A stretch of 64,000 nucleotides of DNA. It comes from Trichodelitschia bisporula (taxonomy: Eukaryota; Ascomycota; Dothideomycetes; Phaeotrichales; Phaeotrichaceae). The DNA is taken from positions 1,459,148 to 1,523,147 of the forward strand of contig ML996687.1 in NCBI GenBank assembly GCA_010356995.1, given 5' to 3'. Position 1 is the first letter of the stretch. Every line of letters begins with the position of its first letter. A program made the translations under genes and the position numbers. Under the pieces are notes generated by a model. The model searched no databases, was not told the origin of the DNA, and saw nothing but the letters and a program-made list of their open reading frames with translations. Shown one piece after another: positions 9,482 to 20,745 of this stretch.

Positions 9482-11947
9482 CTATCCCAATACCGCAGCC
9501 ACTGTCCCTGCAACAGTTACCCACCACCATTGCCAGGCGCGCACTAACTCCCCTGCGTTCTTCGCCGGCTTTGCCTTGGAAGACCCAGTTCCAGCTCCAG
9601 TTCCAGAGCTTCCCCCAGAGTCTCCGCCCCCTCCAGAGCCCCAGCTCCCTCCAGGACCCTCCGACATGTCGTTCCCTTCAGTCCCGGAACTACTTATACC
9701 GCCAGCTCCACCCTTCCCTCCACCCGCACCTCCGCCTCCCACCGCTCCGCCCTCCCTTCCTCCCCCTTGTCCTCTCCCGCCACCCTCACCGCTACTCCCA
9801 CCAGCATTCGCCCCTCCAAACACTATATCCGCCAAATCTCCTCGCCCGGCACCCACTAACATCTCCGGCGTAAGCACGACCTCGGCCACGGCCCCATCAG
9901 TCGGCCCTCCTCTCCCACTTCCTCCCCTTACACTCCCTCTCCCGCTTTGCCCGCCTGTCCCGCCACTCCCACTCTCCGTCCCGGGCCTCCCCTCTCCACC
10001 CCCTCTGGCACCGGTTCCCTCGCCCTCCACCCTGGGTCGTCCCACACCTCCCCCTCCCTCTCCGCCGCTCCCGCCCTCCGCTCCAGGGCTTCCACCTCCT
10101 CCCCCACCCCCTCCGCCGCTCCAACCCTCCGCTCCAGGCCTTGTCCCTCCCCCGTCCCCTCCGCCACTCCCGCCCTCCGCTCCAGGCCGCCCCCCTCCCC
10201 GCCCGCCAGCAACCCCCATATCCGTCCACCCAACCGTCACCCCCCTCGCCCAATCCACCGCAGTCAGCACCACGCCAGCGGTCCCTGCACTCAGCACCAC
10301 GCCATTCGCCGTCACCGCCGCGCCCGACGCGAGAGTAATATCCCCACGGGGCCGCGCGCTAGGGGCCGCCGGCTCAGGCTGCGCCCTCGGACCAGGCGCC
10401 AGAGTCGGGCCCGGCCCGGGCAGCGGCACACTCCCCGGTCTAGCCTCAGGCACGTCATCAAGTCCCGGCTCGTCAGACGCCGCCAGACTCCCCACGCCAG
10501 GCGTGGGCGCTAGCGCAGACGGCAGGGCCTGCACGTCGGCAGTGCTAAAAACGCGCGGCGGGTCGACGAGGCGGAATATCGTGTTCCAGGTGCAGTCAGC
10601 CCACTCGGGCCACAGAGTAGGGATGATGTCGTTGCTCAAGGCGATGGCATAGAGGTAATGCCCGTTGTAGGCAAGCCAATCAGTCCAACTTTCGAGAGCC
10701 GGTCCCAATCCGGCGGCCTTTACCGTCTGCTGAAAGCCCCAGATGTTCTCGCCAGGGTCCCTGGGTCGTGGGGCTGTGCCCTCGTATGCGGCATTGAGCG
10801 CGCTGAAGGGCACGGGCGGCGCGAGGTCCGCAAAATTCAGCCTCTCGGGGCGCGCGTTGAAGCGCAGCGTACTGAGCGCGCTACTCGGCAGTGCAATAAG
10901 GACGTCTGTCCGCGATGCTTCCCACCGCGGGGGACCAACCCGCAATGCAATCAACGTTGCAATGCGCACGTACGCCAGCGACGCCCACAGCGTGGTGCCC
11001 GCCGTCACGACAGAGCCCGTGCGGGGCACGGTGCGGGTTCCGGTGAGTGGCGTCGGGCTGTGGGCGCACATGTCGCGCCCAGCCACGGCGGCGGGGTCCG
11101 CGCCGAAGTGCCACACCTCCACGTCCTCGCCCCTAAGGTTGCAGCCGTACTGGCCGGGGCCGTCGAGGTTCAGGCAGAAGCGCGGGAGGGGTGCGCTGGC
11201 TGGCGAGGCGTACCACGCATCCCACTCTGCTGCCGAGACCACGGCGTCCTCGGGCGCAGCGAGGTCGCAGTTCAAGGGGTAGTTGGGCTGCAGTGAGGGC
11301 GGGGTAATCATTGTGGTGTAGACGGCTGGGATGTAGGTTGTAGGTGTGGGGAGAATGTCCCCGGTAAAGTAGGTGAGGGTGCCGCAGGCGACGGAGGTGG
11401 AGAAGGGTGTTGGGATCCACATCGTGGAGGTTGTGTAGCACGGCTCCATCGTGTTGAGGAATGGCTCTCCAAGGTCTGGGCATGCGGGGTGGATGGATAG
11501 GGCGAGGGTGAGGGTTGTGAGCGGGACGGGTTTGACGAAGGCGGTACACTGAGTAGAAAAGGATACTACGCCGAAGCTGTCGACTGTGTCCCAATTTGTG
11601 GCATCACAGCTCGCCCCCGTTCGCCATGATACGTAGGGTGCAATGATGTCGCTACCTGGCGCTTTGGTCCATTCGAGCCCTTCCGTTTGCCACGATACGG
11701 AGGATGCGATGATATCGCTGCCCGACCCTTTGGTGATCCATTCGGGCACTGCTGTACTCCAGGGTTCACGATAACCAATGCTGCCATTGCCTGGCGTTTC
11801 GGCCGTCCATTCGGGCAACACTTGACCGGTCGTATTCTCGTTGCTAGTTGTGTTCTGCGGCAGGGGGTATGGCGGTATGTCCGTCGCTCGCGCCGTCACA
11901 GTGAGAACTGTGAGCAACCACATCTGTATTGGACCCAGACGAGCCAT
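9482..11947 (-). CDS. Secreted, probably GPI-anchored low-complexity surface protein (paralogue A), 821 aa
   Basis: Single exon. I place the start at 11947 because this ATG opens a signal peptide (MARLGPIQMWLLTVLTVTARA); an in-frame ATG at 11995 would add 16 residues before it. The N-terminal half is a cysteine-containing ectodomain with CYTTSTMWIPTPFSTSVACG, YFTGDILPTPTTYIPA and blocks such as LIALPSSALSTLRF and PFSALNAAYEG. The C-terminal third is Gly/Ser/Glu-rich, built from imperfect units like RPGAEGGSGGG. The end, KAKPAKNAGELVRAW then a short hydrophobic tail ending VAAVLG, suits a GPI signal. The gene at 36283-38812 is a clear paralogue with the same order. Likely a cell-wall protein; no enzyme motif seen. 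The repeat part makes the coding strand G-rich. Confidence 0.85.
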   Translation of the reverse strand: MARLGPIQMWLLTVLTVTARATDIPPYPLPQNTTSNENTTGQVLPEWTAETPGNGSIGYREPWSTAVPEWITKGSGSDIIASSVSWQTEGLEWTKAPGSDIIAPYVSWRTGASCDATNWDTVDSFGVVSFSTQCTAFVKPVPLTTLTLALSIHPACPDLGEPFLNTMEPCYTTSTMWIPTPFSTSVACGTLTYFTGDILPTPTTYIPAVYTTMITPPSLQPNYPLNCDLAAPEDAVVSAAEWDAWYASPASAPLPRFCLNLDGPGQYGCNLRGEDVEVWHFGADPAAVAGRDMCAHSPTPLTGTRTVPRTGSVVTAGTTLWASLAYVRIATLIALRVGPPRWEASRTDVLIALPSSALSTLRFNARPERLNFADLAPPVPFSALNAAYEGTAPRPRDPGENIWGFQQTVKAAGLGPALESWTDWLAYNGHYLYAIALSNDIIPTLWPEWADCTWNTIFRLVDPPRVFSTADVQALPSALAPTPGVGSLAASDEPGLDDVPEARPGSVPLPGPGPTLAPGPRAQPEPAAPSARPRGDITLASGAAVTANGVVLSAGTAGVVLTAVDWARGVTVGWTDMGVAGGRGGGRPGAEGGSGGGDGGGTRPGAEGWSGGGGGGGGGSPGAEGGSGGEGGGGVGRPRVEGEGTGARGGGEGRPGTESGSGGTGGQSGRGSVRGGSGRGGPTDGAVAEVVLTPEMLVGAGRGDLADIVFGGANAGGSSGEGGGRGQGGGREGGAVGGGGAGGGKGGAGGISSSGTEGNDMSEGPGGSWGSGGGGDSGGSSGTGAGTGSSKAKPAKNAGELVRAWQWWWVTVAGTVAAVLG

Positions 11948-12514
11948 GGCGAAACTTTCTGCATAACGGTACAAGCAAGGCCGATAAACACGCAATAGGG
12001 CGGCAGCACAACATCGTCCATGACCGCGGCGGGCGGGTGGGCAAGGTTATAATTCGAGACGTGAACAGGGATGGGATCCTTCGTAATGAGCTTGAGTGCA
12101 CAGATATTGCGCTATAAGAAGCAACGCCGGGATGGGCCGTGGACGGATCACTCATCGGTATCTAGTCCCATGGAAGCAATTCAACGCCCAGGTTCCATTG
12201 GCGATGTCGACGGCGTGGGATCGCGAAGACGTATCGTCGCATTATCTGACTTTGTGCTGCACTAAGCACACGGATGAATGTTGAAAACATTGGGAATGGT
12301 GTGTCTGCCGACACTAGTTGACGAGACGTCAGAAAGAAAACAAAAATGAAGCAACTTGAACTGTAAAGTGAGGTTGACGAGGGAAAGTCAACTTACAGCT
12401 GTCGTCGTCCAATTTTATCCCCAAACGTTGCCCAGGCGCTAGTTCCAGAACTAAAGTAGTGCCTTGCTCCTTCCTTCAGCCTTGCGGGCTCGGCCATCGT
12501 CACGACTTACATCA

Positions 12515-12559
<45 letters not shown>

Positions 12560-12792
12560 CACCAGCATATATCACCAGCACACAGCAGCTTAACCCTCCA
12601 AAAGCGTCCATAGGTAATAAGAACCCCCCTTCTTAACCAGCGTCAACCCGTGCAAATATATAGTCTCTTGTCCGTGCCCAATGTCCATGCCAATGCCCCA
12701 TCTAACCCCACCAGAACGCAATCTCAAGGGCCTCATCACGAAAAGCCAGCCTGCACAAACCCCACAAGCACTCGCAAATTCCCCAGTATCAA
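11948..12792. other. Intergenic, surface protein promoter / GDB1 3' flank
   Basis: 845 bp containing the promoter of the surface-protein gene, a (CA) microsatellite, one GCTCCTTCC motif near 12468 and the 3' flank of the glycogen debranching gene. No gene seen. Confidence 0.45.
12519..12558. repeat. (CA)20 microsatellite
   Basis: Perfect CA dinucleotide run of 40 bp, followed by a small duplicate (ATCACCAGCA-type) at 12558-12580. Confidence 0.95.
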
Positions 12793-15700
12793 TCAATGCA
12801 GTGCATCCGCCTTCGCAAACTCCTGCGCCTCCTGGTACAAGTCGATAATGCAGCCCGCGGACCACGCCTGCGTCGGACACTACGTTTCATTAGCCTCCCA
12901 TTCCCCACATCACGAGCCAATATCCCGGAACTCACCGAATCTCCGCAGAATGCGCCCTTCAAGTTCGTCAACTCCGTCAACCCCGCCCAGGGACTGTTAT
13001 GAAGCATATCCACACACCCCTTCAGGCGCCGGGTAATCTGCTGATAGCTCTCAACGCGCTCGGCCGGGGTCTTGCGCCTCGCAAGATCGAAGCGCAGCAG
13101 CGCGCGCAGGAAGAATCCCGTCGGCCACAGCCACTCCGGGCCCTGGTGGTAGTTGCGTCCTTTAGCTATGTGGAAGTCGTCCGAATCGTCAGAGTTGATG
13201 TAGTTAGGGCGGTAATTAAGGTCGCTCGGGTCGAGCGTCGCCATGCCAGTGGGGCCACGGAGGGCGGAGTCCGCGAGGGAGAGCGCGTACAGCGCCTTGG
13301 CCGGGTCGAACAGATCCGGCGCCACGACCATGGCGATCGGGAAGTTGGGCCGCAGTTGGTAGTCCTCGTACGGCTTGCCCGAGCGGTACAGGTCCTTGTA
13401 GATACCGCGCCGGTTCACGATCTTGCTGTCAATGTCGTAGGCGCTGTCCTCGTCCTTGCTCCGCGGGATGTAGTAACACCGCTCGAACGCGCCCTTGATC
13501 CGATCGGCCCAGTCCTTCCAGGACACGAACTGCGTCGCGCCGCCCGCACCCGCAGGCGCGTCAACGCCCTTGTACTTGTACTTTCCCTTGGCGGACAGGC
13601 CCTCGAGCCACCGCAGCGTGCTGTACAACATGCCCGTGATTTCGACAGCGGCTCCGTCGCGCGGCGTCCCCGGCACGCCCTTGGAATTCGCCTTCGCGCT
13701 CTCGCCCATCTTGTCCATCCAAGTGCCGCAGTTGAACTGGTTGCCGCCGAAGATCAGCCCATTGGTCCAGTCGACGTGCACCTCGATCTGGAAGCCCGGG
13801 TCGCTCATCTGGCTGTCCAGGTTCGGTCCCGCGTTGTACTCGCGGAACGACAGGCCCGTGGCATGCCGCTGCATGGCCTCCTGCACAACGTCCTCGATAG
13901 TTGACTCAACCGAATAAGCGCGTTTGTCATCCCACGCGAACCACTCGTCGTTGTAGGGCAGGAAGCGGCGCTTGACAGACGCCTTGAGCAGATCCAGTCC
14001 CTTGGGAGCGATCTTGGTGAAGTCCTGGATGCACTGCAGGAAGAACCAAACCGAGTCGCGCGAGTTATACCGCGGCAGCTTGCCGCTACCCAGCAGATTC
14101 GGGATCATGCCATGCTTGAGCACACTCGCAAACGCCAGGATGTGCTCCTTCGCATCTGCATACCGCCCTGTGCAGACCAACAGCCCGCGCATCGCCAGCA
14201 TGATATCGCGCCCCCAGCAGCGCGCCCAGTCGTTGGCAAAGTGCGGCAGACCCGCCGCCATACTGGGCACTAGCCGGTCCGGCCACAGCGACGCATTCGT
14301 CTGGTAGCCGACAACCTGAACGCTGACGAGGCTGAGGCCGCGCAAAAAGTCGCTTCCGCCCCTAACGTTAGCGCTCATGAGCTCCACGGCCCGGTCAACG
14401 CCCGCGCTGTACAGCGTCTGGATCACCAAAGCAAAGTACCGCGGCAGCAAGAAATTGGGAAGCTTGCGGATCGCATTGAAGCGGTCGTGCAGCCACACTG
14501 CAACGGGCTTGAGGTTGGCCCAGCGCTCCAGCGACGCCGCACGCTCCACACGCCCGACGCAGTAGTCCAGTGCCCACTGACCCTCGCGCAGGTGCTGGCA
14601 CAGCGGATGGGCAAGGTTGTTTTCGCGCACGATGTCGCGCAGCACACTCTGCCATCCCTGAAGGCCGGCGTAGGCGAGCGACCCATGCCCGGGCACATTG
14701 TACACGCCGTCTTTGCCGCCACTCGCGTCACGCTCCTCAGGATCGCAGCGGTACAGCAAGAAGTTGAGGTCGGCAAGTTTGAGTTTGGCGCATGCCTCGC
14801 CGCCGCCACGCGTCATTAACTTGTCCACGCCCTCTGAATGCTCGGCGCCCGGGATCCAGGTCTCGAATAGCGCGATGCTGCCAGGCGGGAAGCGCTCGCT
14901 AACTTGGATCACCGTCTCCGAGACGCACCAGTCGCACGTTACGCCGCGTAGAGCGATCGTACGAGAAGGCAGCCCGCGCAGCACCTTGTCGTTGATAGCA
15001 GCGTTCTTTGCATCAGCGCTGGTGTCGACCTCCAGCATCCACGAGCCGAGCGCCTTCGCACGAGTACCAGGCAGACGCACAGGCGGGAAGCCTCCATTGC
15101 CGTTGCCGTAGCCAGGGAAGGCAGTATGCGCAATGAGGAAGAAGCCCTTACGCGACTGCGGATGCACACGGTGAATGGTAATGTACTCGCGGTCGTGGTG
15201 AATGAAGGTCTCATCGTACCCATCCTTGCCCATGAGCACATGGATGGAATTGAGCAGCTTCTTGATGCCGCCAATCCCGCCCTCACCGGCCGACACCTTG
15301 AGCTCGCGGTCGGTGGAGTACGGTGATGTGTACGGCCGCTTCTCATGCACCAGCTCAATCAGGTTCGGGTAAATCTCGTCGTAGCCCATGACACTGCCCG
15401 TGGCACACGCGCACATGGCCACAAGTGCCGCATTGGGCAGCGTGTCGCGCGCGTCGCGCTTCTGTGCCGGCGTCTCGTTGTCATGTGTACAGTCGCAGAA
15501 GAGCGCGTGGACAGGGCTCTGCTTGATGCGACGGATCACCTCGCGGCGCTCGGGTTGGCCTGGATCGACGGCCGAAGAGTTAACGTGCTTCGGCTTTGCG
15601 GCGTTGGTCACCTCGTCCGTATCGAAGCTGCCGATTGGCACGCCGGCATGTCGGTGAACGAGACGGCTGAGCTCGCGCGTGTCCCATGCTTGCATGGCCT

Positions 15701-17565
15701 CGCGGATGAGGCAGCTGATGCCGAGCTGCCCGACGTAGACAAAGTCCATTTTCTCGGAGCCAGAAAACAGCTCAGCACATACCACTAGATCAGGCCGCAC
15801 CGCGCGCGCCTCGTCCAGCATGTACTGGGCCAGGTGCAGCGGCGTCGAGTGGCAGTTATCGATGCGGAAGCCGGCAAAGTACTTGGCCATCAGCCGCGTG
15901 TACTTGCCGATGAAGTCCCACAGGAACGGGTTGTCTTCCGGGCCCTTGCCGTACCGGAGCTTCACGCAGTCGCCCCATACGATGACCTCACGGCGCAGGT
16001 ATGCACGCGACTTCCAGCTTGCGTTGTCCTTGAGGACATCCGCCGCCCACACCCACCCGTTATTGATCAGCTGCAACGCATTTTTTGGATGCTTCCGCGT
16101 GGTCTCGTTGTCCGGCAAGCGGGTGAAGTACGTCTCAATGAGCGGCGAGTCCTTGCTAATGGGACCGAGCTTGGGGCCGTGGTCGTCGATACGCACGTAG
16201 CGGATCCGGTTGAACAGCTGCTCCAGAATGGCGCCACAGTCGCCGTCGTACTCCTTGTACAGCTCCAGGTTCACATCGTCCAGGAGCTTTTTAACGAATT
16301 CTGTTGCCTGCGAGTCACCGCTACCCGAGTCGAACCGCCCGACAGCGCCCGTAACAAGTGCAGCGCCGATCTTGGGATCTAGTCTGCGGCGGAATCGTTC
16401 TCCCAGTCGGTCCATACCCACCAGGCCGTTCGCCATGACCCAGTCAACGCACTGCTTAGGAGGCCACTTGTTCGCGTCGCTGAGCTCTGGGAAACGCGCA
16501 TCGGGAGCCTTGCCCTGGTGCCAAGCATCAAGGACAGCCTGCAAGTCACGCTTAATCTCCAGTACATAGTACTGCCAGAGCATGATCTTCGAAATGCCGT
16601 GCTCGCGAATGCCGGACATGACCTTGAGCAGCTCGTCCGTGTTCTTGAGGTCCGTCGGGTAGCCGAGGGACCCCATGTTGCTGCCGAACTCGAGCAGCGC
16701 ATCGTCTAGGGCCAACGCACATTCCAACCAGGGAGCTGTCTGCACGCTGTAACCGGCTTCAGGATGCGCCTCGAGCCACTTGCTGTTGTTGGCCGTGTGG
16801 TTCCAAACCACGTCCGTCAGGCTGAGAATGCCGTAGTCCTTCTCCATGCGGGAGACTAGGTCCGCAATGTCCGACTCACCGTTCGGGAAGATTTCCTTGT
16901 CGAACTGGAGCTGGTCGTAAATGCTGTACGGCGAGTTTGAGTCTCCGCGCATCATGAGCGGCGTGAAGTGGATCATGTTGTAACCCCGCTGCGAGATGCC
17001 CGACAGGTGGTTGTTCCAGTCCTTCGGGTAGCTGCCCATAAACTTGGAGATAGCCGAACACATGGAGATGGCATCGAGGGGCAGTGGCGAGCCCTGGAGG
17101 GATAGCCTCGGGCATACATCGATGTAGTATGTCTCGGTGCGCTTCGGCGCGGGCGTCTCAACGGGCTCGGTGGAGAAGGGCGGAAGCGGCGTGTAAGTGG
17201 TGTAGAAGCCGAAAGCGCCGGCGCAGTACACGGGGATGTCGATAAGGATGGGACGGTTGAAATCTGGGGTCAATCTTGTGGGGGTGGCAAGGTCAGCGGG
17301 AGGTCCAACGAAACGCGCAAGAGACCAACTTGAACTCGCGCCACTTGTCGCGCTTGAACGTCTCGCCCTTGGCCGGCAAGTTGACCCAGAGACTGCCCTC
17401 GCGACATATCGAGCTCGTGCCCTCGATGCTGAAGCGAATGAAGTAGACGGGATCAGAGGGCGGCGGCATGTAAATGTAGGTGCCGATCACATCGGGCGAT
17501 CCATCGTCCTTCAATGGTAGAATGTAGATGTTCTGAGGCGCCGGCACGGTACCCGGCGGAGCCAT
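12793..17565 (-). CDS. GDB1: Glycogen debranching enzyme (4-alpha-glucanotransferase / amylo-alpha-1,6-glucosidase)
   Basis: Bifunctional cytosolic enzyme that moves maltosyl/maltotriosyl units and hydrolyses the alpha-1,6 branch stub of glycogen. Exon 1 17565-17330, intron 1 17275-17329 (55 bp, GTTGGT...GCTGAC...AAG), exon 2 17274-12936, intron 2 12880-12935 (56 bp, GTGAGT...GCTAATG...TAG), exon 3 12879-12793; 1553 residues against about 1536 in yeast. Exon 1 gives IYILPLKDDGSPD; the junction gives EFKLTPDFN. The GH13-like transferase part has FRIDNCHSTP (Asp551) and CAELFSGSE (Glu580); the C-terminal part is the GH133 glucosidase with MALYP-like and WGRDIMLAMRG, EIQVHVDWTNGLIFGGN-type blocks. 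Splicing of intron 2 yields the natural end CPTQAWSAGCIIDLYQEAQ. In-frame ATGs also exist at 17637 and 17697; I prefer 17565 because conserved sequence starts soon after. Confidence 0.97.
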
Positions 17566-18522
17566 TGTAGGTGATTTAGGGAGCGATTGCGCGCTCCGGG
17601 AGGTGACGGGAGGCTGCGAGGGGGGTTTCTGGGACATGCAGAGAAGGTGGCTGGTGGGGCTACCGAAACTCGCGACTAAGGGCGCGATGGGATACACCAG
17701 ACGCTCACTTGGTCACAGTTGGCAACAATGTTGAGCAAAGAAGCGACAAGATTGAGGTGAAAGTCAAATAGGTAGTAAGAAGATGGCGAGAAAGGATGAA
17801 AGCAGGAAGACGGGGAGAATGTGGGAGGAGAGAGACGAAAGCGGCAGAGGTGGCGGGGTGATGGGGGGTTTTAACCTGCAAGGCCTTCGCTCCTGTGCCG
17901 TGTTTCCTGCAAGGCCGTGTCTGTTTACACCTGCGAGCTAGCTTTTCCTCTATCTGCAGGTGGAGATGATGCTGTAGTGGGAAGGGGATTGCCCTGGCAT
18001 TAACCCCTCCTGCGTGAGCTGCTTTGCTGTTGCGCCCAGCTGGCTGAGAAGCATGGGGGAGGGGCAGGGGACCGGGAGAAAGGGCAGCCTATGACATATG
18101 CCAAGCAATGCCTGTACCTGGCAGCAGCTAGCGTACGTGGGGCAGTTGGCGCTGGCGGTGAGGGGTGAAGGGATGCAAAAGTCTTGTGGAAGATGGAAGA
18201 GGTGGAAAAGAGCGAAGCGGTGTATACAAAGCGGGAAGCTAGCAGAGGTCCAGAGCTAAAGTTTCATTACTGAAGGAGCTAGGAGCTAGGAGCTACAGCG
18301 CAGAGCTACAGCTGTAAACAGCACAGCTTCCCCGCACCGATCGCCATGCCCCTCCTCTATGTACTCTGCAGCTCTCGCCCCCGCTATCTACGCTTCAATT
18401 TCCCTGCCCAGACTCCACTTGCCAATGCACGGATAGTATGAAAGGGGGTATCGATGTGACAATCTCCCGTAGCAAAGCAAGCGCACTCGACTCCTTCCTC
18501 CATCCATCCATGGATTCGCACT
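17566..18522. other. GDB1 promoter / GPD1 3' flank
   Basis: 957 bp between GPD1 and GDB1 (both minus strand). The sequence CCTGCAAGGCC appears twice near 17875 and 17908, and a small repeat of the GCTAGGA type lies at 18266-18292. No gene seen. The GDB1 promoter must lie here. Confidence 0.45.
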
Positions 18523-19840
18523 CTACGAGTCCTTGGGCTCAATCAATTCCGGAATCTGCTCCGGCTTGACGTTGCCCTGCAGGATATTGTGCACAGCTGT
18601 GAAGAGCGGGAAGTCGTTCTCCATGCCACGCCCACGCAGCAGCAGATTGACCTCAACAGCCGTCGACGTGCCCTGCAGCTTCTGCCCATTGAGCTCCAGG
18701 CGCTCAACCTCGTCAATCGACATGCAGCGCTCGATGCTCATCTTCGCACAGCGGAAGTTGCGCCCGCCCATGCAGCTCGTCACCACATCAGCTACACCGC
18801 AGCTCTCCTCCGTAAACGTCGACGTGTGCACCGTATCGCCGAAGAATGTCTTGCCGAACTTGACCATCTCCAGAATTCCAATTCGCATCACCGCCGACTT
18901 GGCATTATCACCCCATCCCAGACCGTCAACCCAGCCCGCCGCCAGCGCGATGATGTTTTTCAAAGCACCGCCGAGGGACACGCCCGCCACGTCCGACGTC
19001 ATCTGCACGTGGAAGTAAGGCCGGTGGAACAGGTGGCGCACGTTCTCGTGGTTGAGAGGAGGGTAGTCGGCGGGGAGCGGAGTGAGGCGCGCAGAGCGCT
19101 TGCGCGGCTCACCGGACGGGTCGACGAGGTTGATGGTCGATGCCGACGGCGAGCCACCATGCGGCGTGCCGATGGGGGTCGGGTGGCGCGAGTCCATGAG
19201 CGGCGGGTCGTAGGCAATGGTCGTCTCACACCACTTGCCCTGGGCGATCTCGCTCGCGATGTTGGCACCCGACAGCGCGCCGCAGTAGATCCCGAGCTTG
19301 CGGCCAATCTGCTCGCTCAGCAGGGTAACGCCGGACTCGTCGACCTCGATGCCCTTGATACACGAGATGCCGCGGGCGTAGGGGAGGATCTTGCCGTGCA
19401 GAGATTCGCAGATACGGTTGATGAACTGATGCGGCAGATTGAAGATGAGGATGGTGGAGTCCTTGACTGCGTCTGGAAGCGAAGGGTTGGCGACAACGTT
19501 GCTCGGCAGTGTGATGCCCGGCAGGTACTTGACGTTCTCGTGCAGTCTGTTGATGATGAGGGAGAGAGGCTGCGGCGTTATGCACAGCTCCGAGCCGGCA
19601 TCGAAGTGGCGGGATGTCTTCGGGATGGTCACTTGCTCCTCAAACACCCACATCTGCACCTCTTCTTCAAAGAGCTGTGGGTAGGCACGCGTGTTCTCGG
19701 CAATGACCTTGGAGATGGTAGAACCCCTTCAGCGGCGTTAGCAGCGGGCAGTGACTGTTCGGGAATGGGAAGACAAACCAGTTGCCGGAGCCGACAATGG
19801 TGACCTTGTGACGCTTGACATGAACACCGAGCGAAGCCAT
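18523..19840 (-). CDS. GPD1: NAD-dependent glycerol-3-phosphate dehydrogenase
   Basis: Reduces dihydroxyacetone phosphate to glycerol-3-phosphate, the committed step to glycerol and glycerolipid. Exon 1 19840-19779, intron 19727-19778 (52 bp, GTTTGT...GCTAAC...AAG), exon 2 19726-18523; 421 residues. The Rossmann motif [12 protein letters not shown] spans residues 13-24 and crosses the splice junction. The catalytic lysine block [13 protein letters not shown] is at 273-285, preceded by [15 protein letters not shown]. Further family blocks are [10 protein letters not shown] and [21 protein letters not shown]. Between residues about 194 and 251 there is a Pro/Ser/Thr/Arg-rich expansion roughly 40 residues longer than in yeast, containing [11 protein letters not shown]. 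It is divergent from the ribose isomerase gene. Confidence 0.96.
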
Positions 19841-20745
19841 GGTGCGCGACTGTATAAGATGAAGTTTGCGAGCTCGCGGAGGGAAGCGGAGTGTGGAGTA
19901 ACGGGGAACAAACAGCGGGGAAGATGGGGAAGTGTAAAAAAAAGTGCGGGGAGCAATTCTCATGTACTCGTGCGCGGGGGGAAAGGGGGAAGAGGGGAAG
20001 GATTGAGTAGGTAAGTAGATACGCTTTCTAACAAGTTTTTGAGAAGGCAAAAAAACTGTTGAGAGTTCACGATAGTTGTTGGTCCTTGTGATGCCCGTAC
20101 GCCGTTTGCCCTTGCTTTGTGCATGATGCGTCGTCACAAGCCACTGACGGTACTAAGCGGAAAACCGCGGGGAGCAGAGAAGAATCCTGCACCGCCACCG
20201 AGTTCCGAGGTCAGTATTCGTGGCAGTGCATAAGAGTCTGGACTCGTGACAACTGAGAAGGACTGATTGGCTTCACAGCACCAGTGTCGTTCAACGCTGG
20301 ACGGACGACATATCGCGAGAGAGAAAGAGGTGAATTTTCCCATACGTCCGATGTCAAAGTATCTACCATTTCCTCATTGGGCCTTTCGAAAACCAATTGC
20401 TCGAACAGGACTCGCACGACCGATTTATAGTCCGCTTACTGATGCTCTCAACACCCGGAAAGCAACTCACACATCCCAGCAAGCTGCAGCTCTCCCTCCG
20501 TTCCCCCGCCATAACCCACATGAGCCCAAGACCCCGCCGAGCCCTCACCTAACCCCTCACCGATGCCGGGTCCACGAATTTTCAGCCCGCCACCCTGCCT
20601 ACCACTCATCCCATCGCTGCTAATTGCCCGTTCACTCACCTCTCTCCCATCACCAATTCGCCCACATCTCGTCCGTCGTCAATCTAGACCTCCTCATCCC
20701 CATCACCACCACCGCCCCCTCCACACCAACCTCACTCCCCCCACC
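19841..20745. promoter_or_regulatory. Divergent promoter, GPD1 / RKI1
   Basis: 905 bp between the two starts. AGGGG-type motifs, which resemble yeast stress elements, occur near 19978-20003 in a purine-rich tract upstream of GPD1. They could be chance given that base composition. No gene seen. Confidence 0.4.

Noticed and set aside
9576-10652. 358-residue Pro-rich open frame on the plus strand
   Set aside because: It is the antisense shadow of the Gly/Ser/Glu-rich stalk of the surface protein; composition follows from the other strand.
12999-13904. 301-residue plus-strand frame
   Set aside because: Antisense shadow within the glycogen debranching enzyme.
20563-20745. N-terminal extension of ribose isomerase from an upstream in-frame ATG
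   Set aside because: Pro/His/Ser-rich stretch of leader-like composition; conserved sequence begins only after the ATG at 20746.
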